This document shows, one piece after another, positions 8,817 to 17,332 of a stretch of DNA of 44,491 bases (position 1 is its first letter; each line of letters begins with the position of its first letter). The position numbers and the translations under genes were made by a program. The notes beneath the pieces are model-generated. The model was not told the DNA's origin and ran no database searches. It saw nothing but the letters and a program-made list of their open reading frames with translations. The stretch comes from an uncultured Verrucomicrobiota bacterium (GTDB lineage Bacteria; Verrucomicrobiota; Verrucomicrobiia; Limisphaerales; UBA1319), in assembly GCA_903845125.1 (NCBI GenBank), contig CAIMWS010000382.1:1-44491 (forward strand), in the 5' to 3' direction.

Positions 8817-10448
8817 TTACCTAGCTTTCTTTGCGGCTGGCGACAAGCGATTTACGCGGCGGCCAGCAGCCGGATTCAAAGCCGCCGTTTGCCGCGGGCG
8901 CGGGCGCGCCTGGCTGATTTGGTCCTGCGGAGAAGCTTCCAACTTGAACGGCAGCCCCAGGCGCGTGAGATCGCGCAGGAACAGGATCTGGGGCGGGTTG
9001 CAGGCCACATCGACGATGGCTTCCAGCACGCGGTAGCGCCCGGCCGGAGTGGAAAAGCCCACCACATGAAAATGGAATTGGCAACTGCGGCTGGTAATCA
9101 AAGGGGCCACTTTCTTGTATGCCTCCGCGTCCATTAATCCCTGCTGGACCAGCCAGGCAGTGGTCTGCATCTGGTCCGAGCTCAGCCCGCGCCGCGCCGC
9201 CAGGATGCCGTCCGCAACGGCGTCATCCACCCCCGGCAGCAAGGCCAGGATTTCCTTGGGGGCGGTGTTGAGATTGATGAGCCCGTCCAAACGGGAGGCA
9301 TTGGTGCCGGTGCAGCGGTCCAGCAGCACCGCCAGTTCGGCCGCCCCCACCCCGGAAGCCAACTCCTCCTCGGAGCCGTTATCACCTTTGAATTTGCCGC
9401 TGGCTTCCAGCAGCTCGGAGGGATGATTGATCTTGCGGTTCTCCCGGCGCATCGCCGCGACGTAGGTCACCACGGAGGAAGGGAGGCTGAGGGTGGAAAG
9501 ATCGGCGTTGGTGTCATTAAGATCCAGGCGGGGCTGGCCCAGGCTGTTGACATTGGGCTCATAGGCCACCACGGTCAGAAAGTGCCGCAGGCCGAGGTCC
9601 AGCAAATTCCGCATCCCCGCGGAACCAGGATCCGGCGCCGGCACTTCGCCAGCCCCAGCCCCGGCTCCCGGCGCGTCCACCTGGAAATTCAGGTCCACAT
9701 CCTTGCCGTAAAGCAGGCGAATATCGTGCCCGGAGTTCAAGAACACCGCATCCAGCAATTGCGCCGTACTATTGCCCGACGAACCACCGGTGGTGGCCGC
9801 AGCCGTGGCCGGCCGCCCCGCGGGGGCTTTATTGGTGGCCGCGCCGGAATTGGAATCCAGGAGCGCCGCAGGATTAGTCAGCTCCTCCGCCAACTCGGGG
9901 CTGGCCGCCATCAGGTTGGTGAACACCTGGTTGGTATAGGCGGCCCATTGGGAACTGGCATCCTCGGCAGTCTGGGCCGCGGAAAGCAGGCGGGTCAGCA
10001 AGGCGGGGTCGGCCCGCCGCAGATCATATTTTCCGGCTTCATCGGTCAACCCATACCGGACGCCATCCGTATCCAGGATGCCTTCCGAAAAAACGCTGTA
10101 ATACCATTGGGAAGAACCGTCATCACAAACGAACTGCCGCTGGAACATTGACGGATTGTCCTGCCACTCAAAGGATCCGGGGGCAATTTGCCGGGCCTGG
10201 CTGATGGCCTGCTGCAGACCGCTCATGGCCGTGGCCCAAGCCTGCTCGCCCTGCTCGCCCGCGGCGGCGGCAGTTTGATCGGCGTGCATGGAATACATCA
10301 AACTCACGGCCACCATCGCCGTCAGGATGATGACGATCAAAACGGAATGAATGATAAAACCGGCCTGGCCGGTGAGGCGGCCGTCAGCGGGAGGGCAGGG
10401 CCGGATCGGGCCGCCGCCGGGGCGGCCATGGCGGGTCATTGATTCCAT
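8817..10448 (-). CDS. gspK: Minor pseudopilin GspK
   Basis: 543 residues. After a long Pro/Arg-rich leader, the class III signal GQAGFIIHSVLIVIILTAMV gives the hydrophobic prepilin helix. The helix-hairpin-helix-like stretch LINLNTAPKEILALLPGVDD (about 395-425) is typical of GspK. At 543 residues it is longer than usual (about 320), partly through a low-complexity insert near 205-225. GspK caps the pseudopilus tip with GspI and GspJ. The ATG at 10448 is preferred because a GGAGG lies just upstream (10453-10457 on this strand). The ATG at 10439 would give a 4-bp ATGA overlap with gspJ but sits too far from it. The overlap with gspJ is 13 bp. Confidence 0.9.
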   Translation of the reverse strand: MESMTRHGRPGGGPIRPCPPADGRLTGQAGFIIHSVLIVIILTAMVAVSLMYSMHADQTAAAAGEQGEQAWATAMSGLQQAISQARQIAPGSFEWQDNPSMFQRQFVCDDGSSQWYYSVFSEGILDTDGVRYGLTDEAGKYDLRRADPALLTRLLSAAQTAEDASSQWAAYTNQVFTNLMAASPELAEELTNPAALLDSNSGAATNKAPAGRPATAAATTGGSSGNSTAQLLDAVFLNSGHDIRLLYGKDVDLNFQVDAPGAGAGAGEVPAPDPGSAGMRNLLDLGLRHFLTVVAYEPNVNSLGQPRLDLNDTNADLSTLSLPSSVVTYVAAMRRENRKINHPSELLEASGKFKGDNGSEEELASGVGAAELAVLLDRCTGTNASRLDGLINLNTAPKEILALLPGVDDAVADGILAARRGLSSDQMQTTAWLVQQGLMDAEAYKKVAPLITSRSCQFHFHVVGFSTPAGRYRVLEAIVDVACNPPQILFLRDLTRLGLPFKLEASPQDQISQARPRPRQTAALNPAAGRRVNRLSPAAKKAR

Positions 10449-11386
10449 GACACCTCCGTTGACTCGCTGGCGGGCGGGCTGGGTGGTTTTGCAAGGGGCA
10501 GGAAAATGATCCGCCGGAACACTTCCGGCTGGTTGGTGGAGGTTTCCAAACTGGCAAAGGAGGTGGCATTAGTGTCGGTTTCCTCGGCCGGCGGCTCAAA
10601 ACCGATACTGACCTCCACCCCCGCCGGCAAATCTTTGGAACTCCAGGAACCCGCCCAGTTGGTGCCGGCCCAGAAACGAAAACCGACGTAGCAAATGTCT
10701 CTGGCCACGGTGTTGTTCAAGCGCGGGGGAGGAACCGGGGCATTGGTTTCCAGCGAGGTCTCCGCCAGCAGATTGGTATAGGCAGAAACCGAATTGGCCG
10801 ACCAACCCGCCAATTCGTTCGTGGCGTCCGCCAGATCCATCGTTTCCGCCGGACTGTTGGTGGCCGGCGCCGGCTCCGTGACGGCCGGAGCGCCACCGGG
10901 CACCCAGGCAGTTTCGGTGCGTTCGAGCGAATTGGCGGCGAAGTTGGTCACGTTGGTGTCGGAGGACAGGGAGGAAGCGGCAATGCTCAGGCGATACTGG
11001 ATGATCTTCACGGTATTCAACGGTTTTTGAATCACCTGGTTGGTGTCCATTTCGCCAAGCCGGACAATGGGCATGTCCGCCCGGACGAACCGGAGTTCAT
11101 TGGAACTACCGCTCAAGCCGGGATAAAGATCCGAACCGGGAACCGCGGTGCGCAATTCGGCCGTGATCCGGTCGAGCAACAAACGGACGGAAGTGATCCG
11201 GCTGGACTCTTTCAGCAAAGCCTCCCGCAGGTTGGCGGCCTGGTGGTAGTAAAACAAAACCACCACCAGCAATCCGCAGGCGATCAGGACGGCGATCATC
11301 ACCTCGAGCAGCGTGAAGCCTGCGTCCCGTAAATCATCGGAACCCGGACGGCCGGACAGGGGCGTTGGAAGATCCGGGTGCGTCAT
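10436..11386 (-). CDS. gspJ: Minor pseudopilin GspJ
   Basis: 316 residues. A short leader ends in DAG, followed by FTLLEVMIAVLIACGLLVVV, a canonical type IV prepilin cleavage and methylation segment. The following region (RITSVRLLLDRITAELRTAV) matches the GspJ family pattern. It is longer than typical GspJ (about 200), with a Thr/Asn-rich middle (about 120-215). GspJ is a tip-complex subunit of the pseudopilus. It overlaps gspI by 4 bp upstream and gspK by 13 bp downstream, which suggests translational coupling. Confidence 0.87.
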   Translation of the reverse strand: MTHPDLPTPLSGRPGSDDLRDAGFTLLEVMIAVLIACGLLVVVLFYYHQAANLREALLKESSRITSVRLLLDRITAELRTAVPGSDLYPGLSGSSNELRFVRADMPIVRLGEMDTNQVIQKPLNTVKIIQYRLSIAASSLSSDTNVTNFAANSLERTETAWVPGGAPAVTEPAPATNSPAETMDLADATNELAGWSANSVSAYTNLLAETSLETNAPVPPPRLNNTVARDICYVGFRFWAGTNWAGSWSSKDLPAGVEVSIGFEPPAEETDTNATSFASLETSTNQPEVFRRIIFLPLAKPPSPPASESTEVSWNQ

Positions 11387-11886
11387 CGCAGGGTGCCTGA
11401 GGAAGCCAGGGAATTGGTGGAGAGGCCGACCGCGGGATTCACCGGCAGCAGCTGGGTCAACCGGTGCACCACCGCCAACCGGGAGTGCCGGACAATCACC
11501 TCCACCTGCTGGAGGTTGGAGTTTTGATCAAAGCCTTCCCCAACCGGATTAGCCTGCACTTCCCAAGTCCAATCCTGGAAGGGTGGCAGGAACGGCTCCG
11601 GGGAGGCAGTTTGGGTGTCCTTGATACCGAGCTGAATTTCGGACATCACGGATATGGCCAGGTTCAGGGCATGGGTGCCGGCCCGCAGGCGATCGACCGA
11701 GGCCACCGAGGCCTGCATGCCCCCCGAAATGATGGCCACCGCGAAGAGGAATAAACCCAGGGAGAGAACCACCTCCAAAAGGACCGTGCCCCGCAGCCTG
11801 GCCCCCTGCGCCATCCGGTTCGTTTTCAAGCCTGGGTTGGAACAGCCCATGGTCATTCCCGTTTGGCCCGCACCCGCGGGAACCAT
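11383..11886 (-). CDS. gspI: Minor pseudopilin GspI
   Basis: 167 residues. The prepilin segment is RGTVLLEVVLSLGLFLFAVA, with Thr rather than the usual Phe at +1 and the conserved Glu at +5. The body (DRLRAGTHALNLAISVMSEI, then DWTWEV) fits GspI, a tip-complex pseudopilin. The ATG at 11886 lies 6 bp after gspH ends and is the operon-consistent start. It gives a leader of about 33 residues; an internal Met at residue 25 would give a normal short leader. It overlaps gspJ by 4 bp. Confidence 0.82.
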   Translation of the reverse strand: MVPAGAGQTGMTMGCSNPGLKTNRMAQGARLRGTVLLEVVLSLGLFLFAVAIISGGMQASVASVDRLRAGTHALNLAISVMSEIQLGIKDTQTASPEPFLPPFQDWTWEVQANPVGEGFDQNSNLQQVEVIVRHSRLAVVHRLTQLLPVNPAVGLSTNSLASSGTLR

Positions 11887-11892
11887 CCAGGT

Positions 11893-12588
11893 TCAAGGAG
11901 CATCCAGCGCCGTCTTCTCCGCGGATTCTTCAGCCGCAAGATCCTCCTCCGGCAGTTCCCCGGTGAAGGCTTCCTGGGAGACCGTGCCAGTGAAACCGTT
12001 CAAGGTGATTTGAATCCGCCGCTCATCTTCCGCATCGGCGGAGACGAGCATGAAGGCCGCGGAATCCGAGGATCCATCAGGATAAAAAGTGATGGGGGCC
12101 GGAGCCGAGACAGAGGCGAGGTCGTTGGTGACCGACAGGCTGTTGACCTCAGCCAGATCCGCCTGGGCCAGTAAAGTATCGTTGGTGCTGACCACCGGGG
12201 CATCGGTATCCATCGGACGCACCGACTCCACCCAAGCCAGGAGGGATGATTGGCCATCCATCCAGAGCGGCTCATTCAAATCCCGGTAGACCCCGGGCTC
12301 ATTGATGGGCTCCAGCTCGCATTTGATGCGGGGCTGATAGCAGGCCGGCCCGGTGGCGTTGGTGGACACCGGGTCAAACGAAATCTGGATCCGGCGCCCG
12401 GAATTGGCCGCTTCCGCCCGGGCAAAACGGAGCATGCTGGTGAAGCGGGAGGCCCCCTCATTCAGCTGGGTGCCGCGCAGCATCCCACCAAAATAGGTGA
12501 CCGAAACCGCCGCCAGCAGCATCACCACCAGCACCACCAGCAGCATCTCAACCAGGGTGAAACCCTGTTTTGCCGGGCGTAAATTCAT
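11893..12588 (-). CDS. gspH: Minor pseudopilin GspH
   Basis: 231 residues. A short leader (MNLRPAKQG) is followed by FTLVEMLLVVLVVMLLAAVS, a consensus prepilin helix. The next part contains SMLRFARAEAANSGRRIQI, the conserved GspH/FimT helix. The C-terminal tail is Glu/Ala-rich. GspH joins the pseudopilus tip complex to the GspG shaft. It starts 5 bp after gspG ends, so the two are cotranscribed. Confidence 0.88.
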   Translation of the reverse strand: MNLRPAKQGFTLVEMLLVVLVVMLLAAVSVTYFGGMLRGTQLNEGASRFTSMLRFARAEAANSGRRIQISFDPVSTNATGPACYQPRIKCELEPINEPGVYRDLNEPLWMDGQSSLLAWVESVRPMDTDAPVVSTNDTLLAQADLAEVNSLSVTNDLASVSAPAPITFYPDGSSDSAAFMLVSADAEDERRIQITLNGFTGTVSQEAFTGELPEEDLAAEESAEKTALDAP

Positions 12589-12593
12589 GTCAG

Positions 12594-13160
12594 TTATTTC
12601 GTGCCAGTGCCGGTGCCGGTGCCGGTGCCGCCGGCCCCACTGGTGTCGCCGCTTTCAGTTCCAGCCTGGGCGTCTTCGCTGAACAGCTTGATATCATCGT
12701 CAGTCTCAGGCTGGCCATCCGGGCCCACTGAAAACAGTTTATAAGGGATCCCGCTTTTGTTTTCTTCCGTGGTTTGGGTTTGGTCGATGGGCTGGTAAAC
12801 CAGTTTGTTATTCCAAGCATCCTCCAACTGGGTTCCGGGCTTCAAATAAGGCCCCTGCCACTTTTCGGCCAGGCGCTCGTTTTCAAATTGCGGCTTGTTG
12901 ACCAGGGCATTCAATCCGCCTTCATCTTCGGTGGGGTAATGCCCCACGTTCAAGCGGTAGGTGTCCAGCGCCGTCTGCACCTGCTGCAGCAATAATTTCG
13001 TGGTGTTCTTTTCCGCGCCTTTTTGCTGGGGCAAAACAAACACAACCAAAGCCGTGGCCAGCATCATGATGATGACGATGACCAACAGCACTTCAATCAG
13101 TGTGAAACCGCCAACCCGATTCAACGACATTCCACGATTTGCGAGCCCTCTTATTTTCAT
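12594..13160 (-). CDS. gspG: Major pseudopilin GspG
   Basis: 188 residues from the ATG at 13160. A start at 13130 (MSLNRVGG leader) would give a typical 8-residue leader and cannot be excluded; neither has a clear ribosome-binding site. The processing site is GG|FTLIEVLLVIVIIMMLA. The body carries hallmark GspG motifs: LNVGHYPTEDEGGLNALV, WQGPYLKPGT and a DAWNNKLVYQ segment. The tail near PDGQPETDDDI fits the acidic calcium-binding loop. A Gly/Thr-rich run ends the protein. This is the shaft subunit and the first gene of the core operon. Confidence 0.93.
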   Translation of the reverse strand: MKIRGLANRGMSLNRVGGFTLIEVLLVIVIIMMLATALVVFVLPQQKGAEKNTTKLLLQQVQTALDTYRLNVGHYPTEDEGGLNALVNKPQFENERLAEKWQGPYLKPGTQLEDAWNNKLVYQPIDQTQTTEENKSGIPYKLFSVGPDGQPETDDDIKLFSEDAQAGTESGDTSGAGGTGTGTGTGTK

Positions 13161-13352
13161 AGTGTTACAAACGATCAATCAACTGAACCATCTTTGCGTG
13201 GCGGAAATGCGATACATCACCGAACCACTTATCACCGCCAGGCAACATTCATCTCTGCCGGCCTTGCCTTACGATCGCCCCCCCTTTCTGGATCCACAAT
13301 CCGGACCGGAAAGAAAAAAACGACCACGTTTGGGAATAGACGCTCCCCCCAA

Positions 13353-13381
13353 GTTATATATTCACCTAATAAGGCGAATAA
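13353..13381 (-). promoter_or_regulatory. Weak promoter candidate upstream of gspG
   Basis: On the minus strand TTATTC (13376-13381) and TATAAC (13353-13358) are separated by 17 bp in the AT-richer part of the 293-bp gap between the HAD phosphatase and gspG. The -10 is good and the -35 poor. It would leave a leader of roughly 185 nt. No other convincing element is seen in this gap. Confidence 0.22.
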
Positions 13382-13453
13382 CGCCAATAAATTGTATACC
13401 GGGCCCCCCGGGGAAGACGAACCAACCCAGACGTCAGCCCGCCCGGAAACGGG

Positions 13454-14176
13454 CTAAGCCAAGGCCCCGTTTGCGACTTTGAAGGCGATTTGGTCCCAGT
13501 TTGCAAACTCCTCAAAATCAATATTTTGAGACTTGAGCTCCCCGGCCAGCCACCCCCGCGCAAAACGGAGCCGGGGTGGCACCAACTGGATGGGTTCCCA
13601 GTCGGGCCCGCCGTCCCCGGCATAAGCCACGACCGCTCCCGACCTTAGAGCGGCATTTACAATGGCAACTTTATCGATACCCGTTTCGCGGCAGACAAAA
13701 TTGCCAGGTTTCGGAAAAGCCATCCGCAGCCCCGTCGCCTCAGTATAATCGCCAGGATTAGCAAAAACCAAGGGCGCCAAGCCATGCGGCTCCAGGATTT
13801 TGCGGATGTACCACTCGCAACCAGCAGAGGCAACCACCACTTGCCATCCCTGTTTGTGCAACAGATGGAAAACTGCTGGCAGGGCAGGGTCCAGCCCGGT
13901 GGCAGCCAGAAAGCCAGCGAGATCATTTTCGTTTAAGCGGAGTTGGGAAAAAATCGCGGCCACCGCGTCGTAATGGGACAGCTGCCGGCGTTCATAACCG
14001 CTCCAGGCGGCATCGGTCACGGGATTGGCATAGCGTGTCCGCACTAAATCCACCACTCCGTGGCGGGTCATGGTGCCGTCAAAATCGGTGATAAAAACCC
14101 GTTTTCCCCAGCCCAAGGCCGGAGGTGGGCACCCGCCTGGCTGAACGGTTTTGGTTAAACCCAAGGTCATTGCCAT
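13454..14176 (-). CDS. HAD-superfamily (IB-type) phosphatase, MtnX/phosphoserine phosphatase-like
   Basis: 240 residues. Motif I is DFDGTMT (about 30-36) with the nucleophilic Asp. Motif II is the Ser in VVASAGCEWYI, the downstream Lys lies in GIDKVAIV, and motif III is GDGGPDWEP. This set is complete, so it should be an active Mg-dependent phosphohydrolase of the phosphoserine phosphatase/MtnX subgroup. The substrate cannot be told. It lies between the upstream phosphatase gene (82-bp gap) and gspG (293-bp gap) and may end the upstream operon. Confidence 0.8.
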   Translation of the reverse strand: MAMTLGLTKTVQPGGCPPPALGWGKRVFITDFDGTMTRHGVVDLVRTRYANPVTDAAWSGYERRQLSHYDAVAAIFSQLRLNENDLAGFLAATGLDPALPAVFHLLHKQGWQVVVASAGCEWYIRKILEPHGLAPLVFANPGDYTEATGLRMAFPKPGNFVCRETGIDKVAIVNAALRSGAVVAYAGDGGPDWEPIQLVPPRLRFARGWLAGELKSQNIDFEEFANWDQIAFKVANGALA

Positions 14177-14257
14177 GACAATTTAAAGACGGCAAAAAGT
14201 TTGGCAATGGTGGAGCAACGGGTTTTCCAATAAACGGAAAAAACGCAGACCCCGGAA

Positions 14258-14998
14258 TCAGCCGATGGGGGGTGGATGCCGGTAGGTCCGGCGGGCGGGA
14301 ACGGACACAAAAGCCGGGCGCTGGAGGTCGGTAAAAACCATGGCGGTCAACTTGCCCCCATAGCAGCAGCTGGTATCCAACCCGTAGGAAAATGGCCCTC
14401 GCATCACCTCCCCACAACGCCAGTGGCCGTGGACCACTACTCCGAACCGGCCGTCGTAAACCTCGTGCCAGGGCCGGGCGCCGGGCACCCCGGCCTGGAT
14501 CAGTTTCAGCATATTGCCAAAAGCATCCACATGGCGGATGCGCACCAGCCGCCGCCGGGCCTCGCGGTTGCGGTCCAAATCCTCGAGCGTGTGGTGGATT
14601 TGCGGGCAAATCCCGGCGTGAACCACCAGGAACCCAGGGCCTTTAAAAAAATAGGGGCGCCGGGCGATCCAATCCAGGTCGGCGGGGGCCAGCTGGTGGT
14701 ACACTTGCAACTGCGATTCGGTCAGCCCGGCCTCGGCGCCCAAAGCATGGGCCAGGAGGTGGTGGTAGCGGACGATTTTTTCCTCGTGATTGCCAGCCAG
14801 GGAAACCGCGCCGCCAGTGACCTCCAACTCCCGGATCCAGCGCAATACCCCCACGCTATCGGGCCCGCGGTCCACCAAATCCCCCACCATCACCAATTGG
14901 TCCCAGCCCGGCCGATAGCCCACCTGAAGCAGCAGATCGTGCAATTCCTCACGGCAGCCGTGAACATCCCCCACAATGATGTGCCGCTCCGGTTTCAT
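14258..14998 (-). CDS. PPP-family metallophosphoesterase (bacterial Ser/Thr phosphatase or ApaH-like)
   Basis: 246 residues from the ATG at 14998; longer upstream frames have no protein-like character. The PPP signatures appear in order near the N-terminus: GDVHG, GDLVDRGPDS and GNHE, followed by His motifs (VVHAGI and VVVHGHWR). Such enzymes hydrolyse phosphoserine/threonine, Ap4A or related phosphoesters with a two-metal centre. The start codon overlaps the end of the RluA/methyltransferase gene by 4 bp, so it is translationally coupled to it. The precise substrate is not assignable from sequence. Confidence 0.83.
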   Translation of the reverse strand: MKPERHIIVGDVHGCREELHDLLLQVGYRPGWDQLVMVGDLVDRGPDSVGVLRWIRELEVTGGAVSLAGNHEEKIVRYHHLLAHALGAEAGLTESQLQVYHQLAPADLDWIARRPYFFKGPGFLVVHAGICPQIHHTLEDLDRNREARRRLVRIRHVDAFGNMLKLIQAGVPGARPWHEVYDGRFGVVVHGHWRCGEVMRGPFSYGLDTSCCYGGKLTAMVFTDLQRPAFVSVPARRTYRHPPPIG

Positions 14999-16578
14999 GC
15001 CACCCGGAGCCAAACTGTTTTCAAGTAGGCGGGCTCGGCCCGGCACACTGGGAAATCCGGCGGCTGGGGCACGTAGTGGCGCGCGACAACGGTCCGGCCC
15101 GCCGCCTTCACCGCCTGGTCCGCGGCCGCCAGGAATTTTTCGGGCGTGAAGCCGGCCGCATTGGCCGACACGAAAAGCACTCCGCCCGGCCGCAGAAGTG
15201 GCAGCGCCTGGCGGACCAGTTTGCCGCAATCCGCCGCTACTTGAAAGCGGCCGCTGGCCTTGGAGCTGGAAAAGGTGGGCGGATCCAAAAGGATGATTTC
15301 AAAGAGGTTTGGTTTTTTGGCCAGCCGCCGGAGCCAGTCAAAAACATCCCCGTGCAGGAATTCATGCCCGGCGGTATCCAGGCCGTTCAAAAGCCAGTTA
15401 TTGCGGCCCCACTCCAAGTATTTGCGGGATAAATCGACGTTGACGGTCCGGGCGCCCGCCTGCGCCGCGCACAGGGAAAATCCACAGGTATAGGCGAAGG
15501 TGTTCAGCACCCGGGCCTGGGCCAGGCCGGCCGGCCACACGGGAAAGCCCGCGGCAATGTGGTTGGCCAGCAGGCGGCGCCGGTTATCCCGTTGATCCAA
15601 AAACAAGCCCACGGAATAGCCTTCGCTGCGCCGCAGGGTGAAACGCAAACCATTCTCCCGGATCACCCACTCCTCGGGCACCGGATTCCCAACCACATCT
15701 TCCAGGAGCACGCGGTCCCGGATCTGCCGCGGATTCCGCAGGAGCGGTTTGTGGCAGGCGCCCGGCAATCCCAAGGCCTGCAGGAAGGCGGCCAGCCGCT
15801 CTTTTTGGGGACCGCTCAAGGCGGCTTCGCTTTGCGAAAGGAGGCAGGAGCCCAAGCGGTCCACATACCATCCCGGGCAGCCATCAGCAGCCCCGTGGAG
15901 CAGGCGAAAGGCATCGGTCTCCGCGGGATCGATCAAGGCCGCCCGCAATTGCCAGGCGGGATGGGCATCCCAGTCGATGGGGGCGCGCAAGGTGAGGGGT
16001 TTGCCCGTCGCCGGATGCTGCAAAGTCAATTCCCAGGCATGGAGATAAGCCCGGGCGGAAGCGGCGCCACCATAAAGGACATCCCCCAGGATGGGCAGGC
16101 CACTTTGGGCGGCGTGAACCCGGATCTGATGGGTGCGGCCGGTTTGCGGCCAGGCAGCCCACTGGAACCAGTTCCGGTATTTTTCCGTGAACGCAAAACG
16201 GGTGGTTGCTTCCTGCCCGCCGCCGGTGGTGACGGAGGCGTATTTATCCCCCAAACGCGCCAGGCGAGAAGTGACGGAAAAGGTTTTTTGCGGACGATCG
16301 CGAGCGGTGAGAAAAACATACTGTTTGCGGATCTCGTGCCGGGTGAACTGCCCGGTGAGCGAACTGCTGGCGAGGGGGGTTTTGGCAAAAACCATCACCC
16401 CGGAAGTTTCCTTATCCAGCCGATGGATGATGGCCAGGCCCGCCCAGCGCGGCTCCCGGTGGCGCAGCCAGTCATAAATCCCCTCCCCCGCAAAAGGCGA
16501 AGGGGAGTGGGTATTCAAGCCGGCCGGTTTGTTGATGGCCAGGAGGTGGTCGTCCTCAAAAATCAGGCAGGGGATCAT
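14995..16578 (-). CDS. Fused RluA-type pseudouridine synthase and RlmI-like class I SAM methyltransferase
   Basis: 527 residues from the ATG at 16578, 2 bp after the previous gene's stop; the longer upstream frame overlaps that gene and is rejected. Residues 1-205 are an RluA-family pseudouridine synthase, with IINKPAG-like start (INKPAG at 15-20), catalytic HRLDKETSG with Asp55, and GRTHQIRVH. Residues about 215-527 match the RlmI/YccW-type rRNA cytosine-C5 methyltransferase layout. They show an EGYSVGLFLDQRDNRR segment, SAM-binding VLNTFAYTCGFSLCAA, and LLDPPTFSSSK. Both halves have intact motifs, so a bifunctional RNA-modifying enzyme is likely. Target nucleotides are unknown. Confidence 0.88.
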   Translation of the reverse strand: MIPCLIFEDDHLLAINKPAGLNTHSPSPFAGEGIYDWLRHREPRWAGLAIIHRLDKETSGVMVFAKTPLASSSLTGQFTRHEIRKQYVFLTARDRPQKTFSVTSRLARLGDKYASVTTGGGQEATTRFAFTEKYRNWFQWAAWPQTGRTHQIRVHAAQSGLPILGDVLYGGAASARAYLHAWELTLQHPATGKPLTLRAPIDWDAHPAWQLRAALIDPAETDAFRLLHGAADGCPGWYVDRLGSCLLSQSEAALSGPQKERLAAFLQALGLPGACHKPLLRNPRQIRDRVLLEDVVGNPVPEEWVIRENGLRFTLRRSEGYSVGLFLDQRDNRRRLLANHIAAGFPVWPAGLAQARVLNTFAYTCGFSLCAAQAGARTVNVDLSRKYLEWGRNNWLLNGLDTAGHEFLHGDVFDWLRRLAKKPNLFEIILLDPPTFSSSKASGRFQVAADCGKLVRQALPLLRPGGVLFVSANAAGFTPEKFLAAADQAVKAAGRTVVARHYVPQPPDFPVCRAEPAYLKTVWLRVA

Positions 16579-16580
16579 GC

Positions 16581-17324
16581 TCACCAGAAAATCCAGGCGG
16601 GGCGAAAAACCACCCACAAACCGAGGAGGAAATTGGTGATGGCGTGGGCGACGATGGCGTCCCCGAGCCGATTCTTCCAGCAAACCAGCCCCTGGTAGGC
16701 GAAAGCACACAAAATCGCGGCGAGCCATTGATAATGGGAGGAGGCGAAGATCAAGGCCGTCAGCAGGAAGGAAACCGGATAAAACCGCCCGATCGATGCC
16801 GTTTGGAAATCGGGCTGGTGCAGCCAGCGATAGAGGAATGACCGGTAAAAAACCTCCTCGATGGGGGGAACCACCAGGCTGGATCCCAGCAGGCGGAGGA
16901 GGATGAACAACCAGGCCAGCGGCGAATCCTGGCCGAAAGCCAGGTGCGGGTTCCACGGCGGGGGAAGATCAGCGGGGCTCACCGAAGCCTGCCAGCCCAG
17001 CAGGAGCTTCAATTCCGGGATGGATTTGGGGTACGAATGGGCCAAACCGAGCGCGATCAAACCGCTGTCCAATCCCACCCACATGACAAACACCCCCACG
17101 CCCACCACGCAGGCCTCCCAGCTTGGCTGCCACTTGATTTCAGCCACAAACGGAAGCACGGACCAGAGCAGGAAAGCGCCCGCCATGGTTTTAAGGAAAT
17201 AAATCCAGAACTGGGAATTGGGTCCCAGTTTCCCCTGGAAACCGGTCAGGACCAGGTAAGCCAGCAGCGGCACAATCCGGGGTAGGGCTGGCGATTTGCG
17301 CCAGTGGTTGCCCAGCCAATCCAT
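16581..17324 (-). CDS. CPBP-family intramembrane metalloprotease (CAAX protease-related)
   Basis: 247 residues with about six hydrophobic membrane segments. The conserved motifs are EEVFYR (about 163-168), FASSHYQW and HAITNFLLG near the C-terminus; Glu and His residues in these form the metal site of the CPBP/Rce1-like family. The N-terminal part resembles the CAAX protease-related proteins found with exosortase-type systems, but no exosortase is visible here. It lies 8 bp after gspB and 2 bp before the pseudouridine synthase gene, in one operon. Substrate unknown. Confidence 0.8.
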   Translation of the reverse strand: MDWLGNHWRKSPALPRIVPLLAYLVLTGFQGKLGPNSQFWIYFLKTMAGAFLLWSVLPFVAEIKWQPSWEACVVGVGVFVMWVGLDSGLIALGLAHSYPKSIPELKLLLGWQASVSPADLPPPWNPHLAFGQDSPLAWLFILLRLLGSSLVVPPIEEVFYRSFLYRWLHQPDFQTASIGRFYPVSFLLTALIFASSHYQWLAAILCAFAYQGLVCWKNRLGDAIVAHAITNFLLGLWVVFRPAWIFW

Positions 17325-17332
17325 GCCAGTCC

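Noticed and set aside
14258-15229. Extended phosphatase frame starting at 15229
   Set aside because: The extra residues lie inside the methyltransferase gene and have no family match; the GDVHG motif sits close to the ATG at 14998 as expected.
14995-16956. N-terminally extended version of the pseudouridine synthase gene starting at 16956
   Set aside because: The first 126 residues overlap the CPBP protease gene antiphase and are Pro/Gly/Arg shadow text; the family start matches the ATG at 16578.
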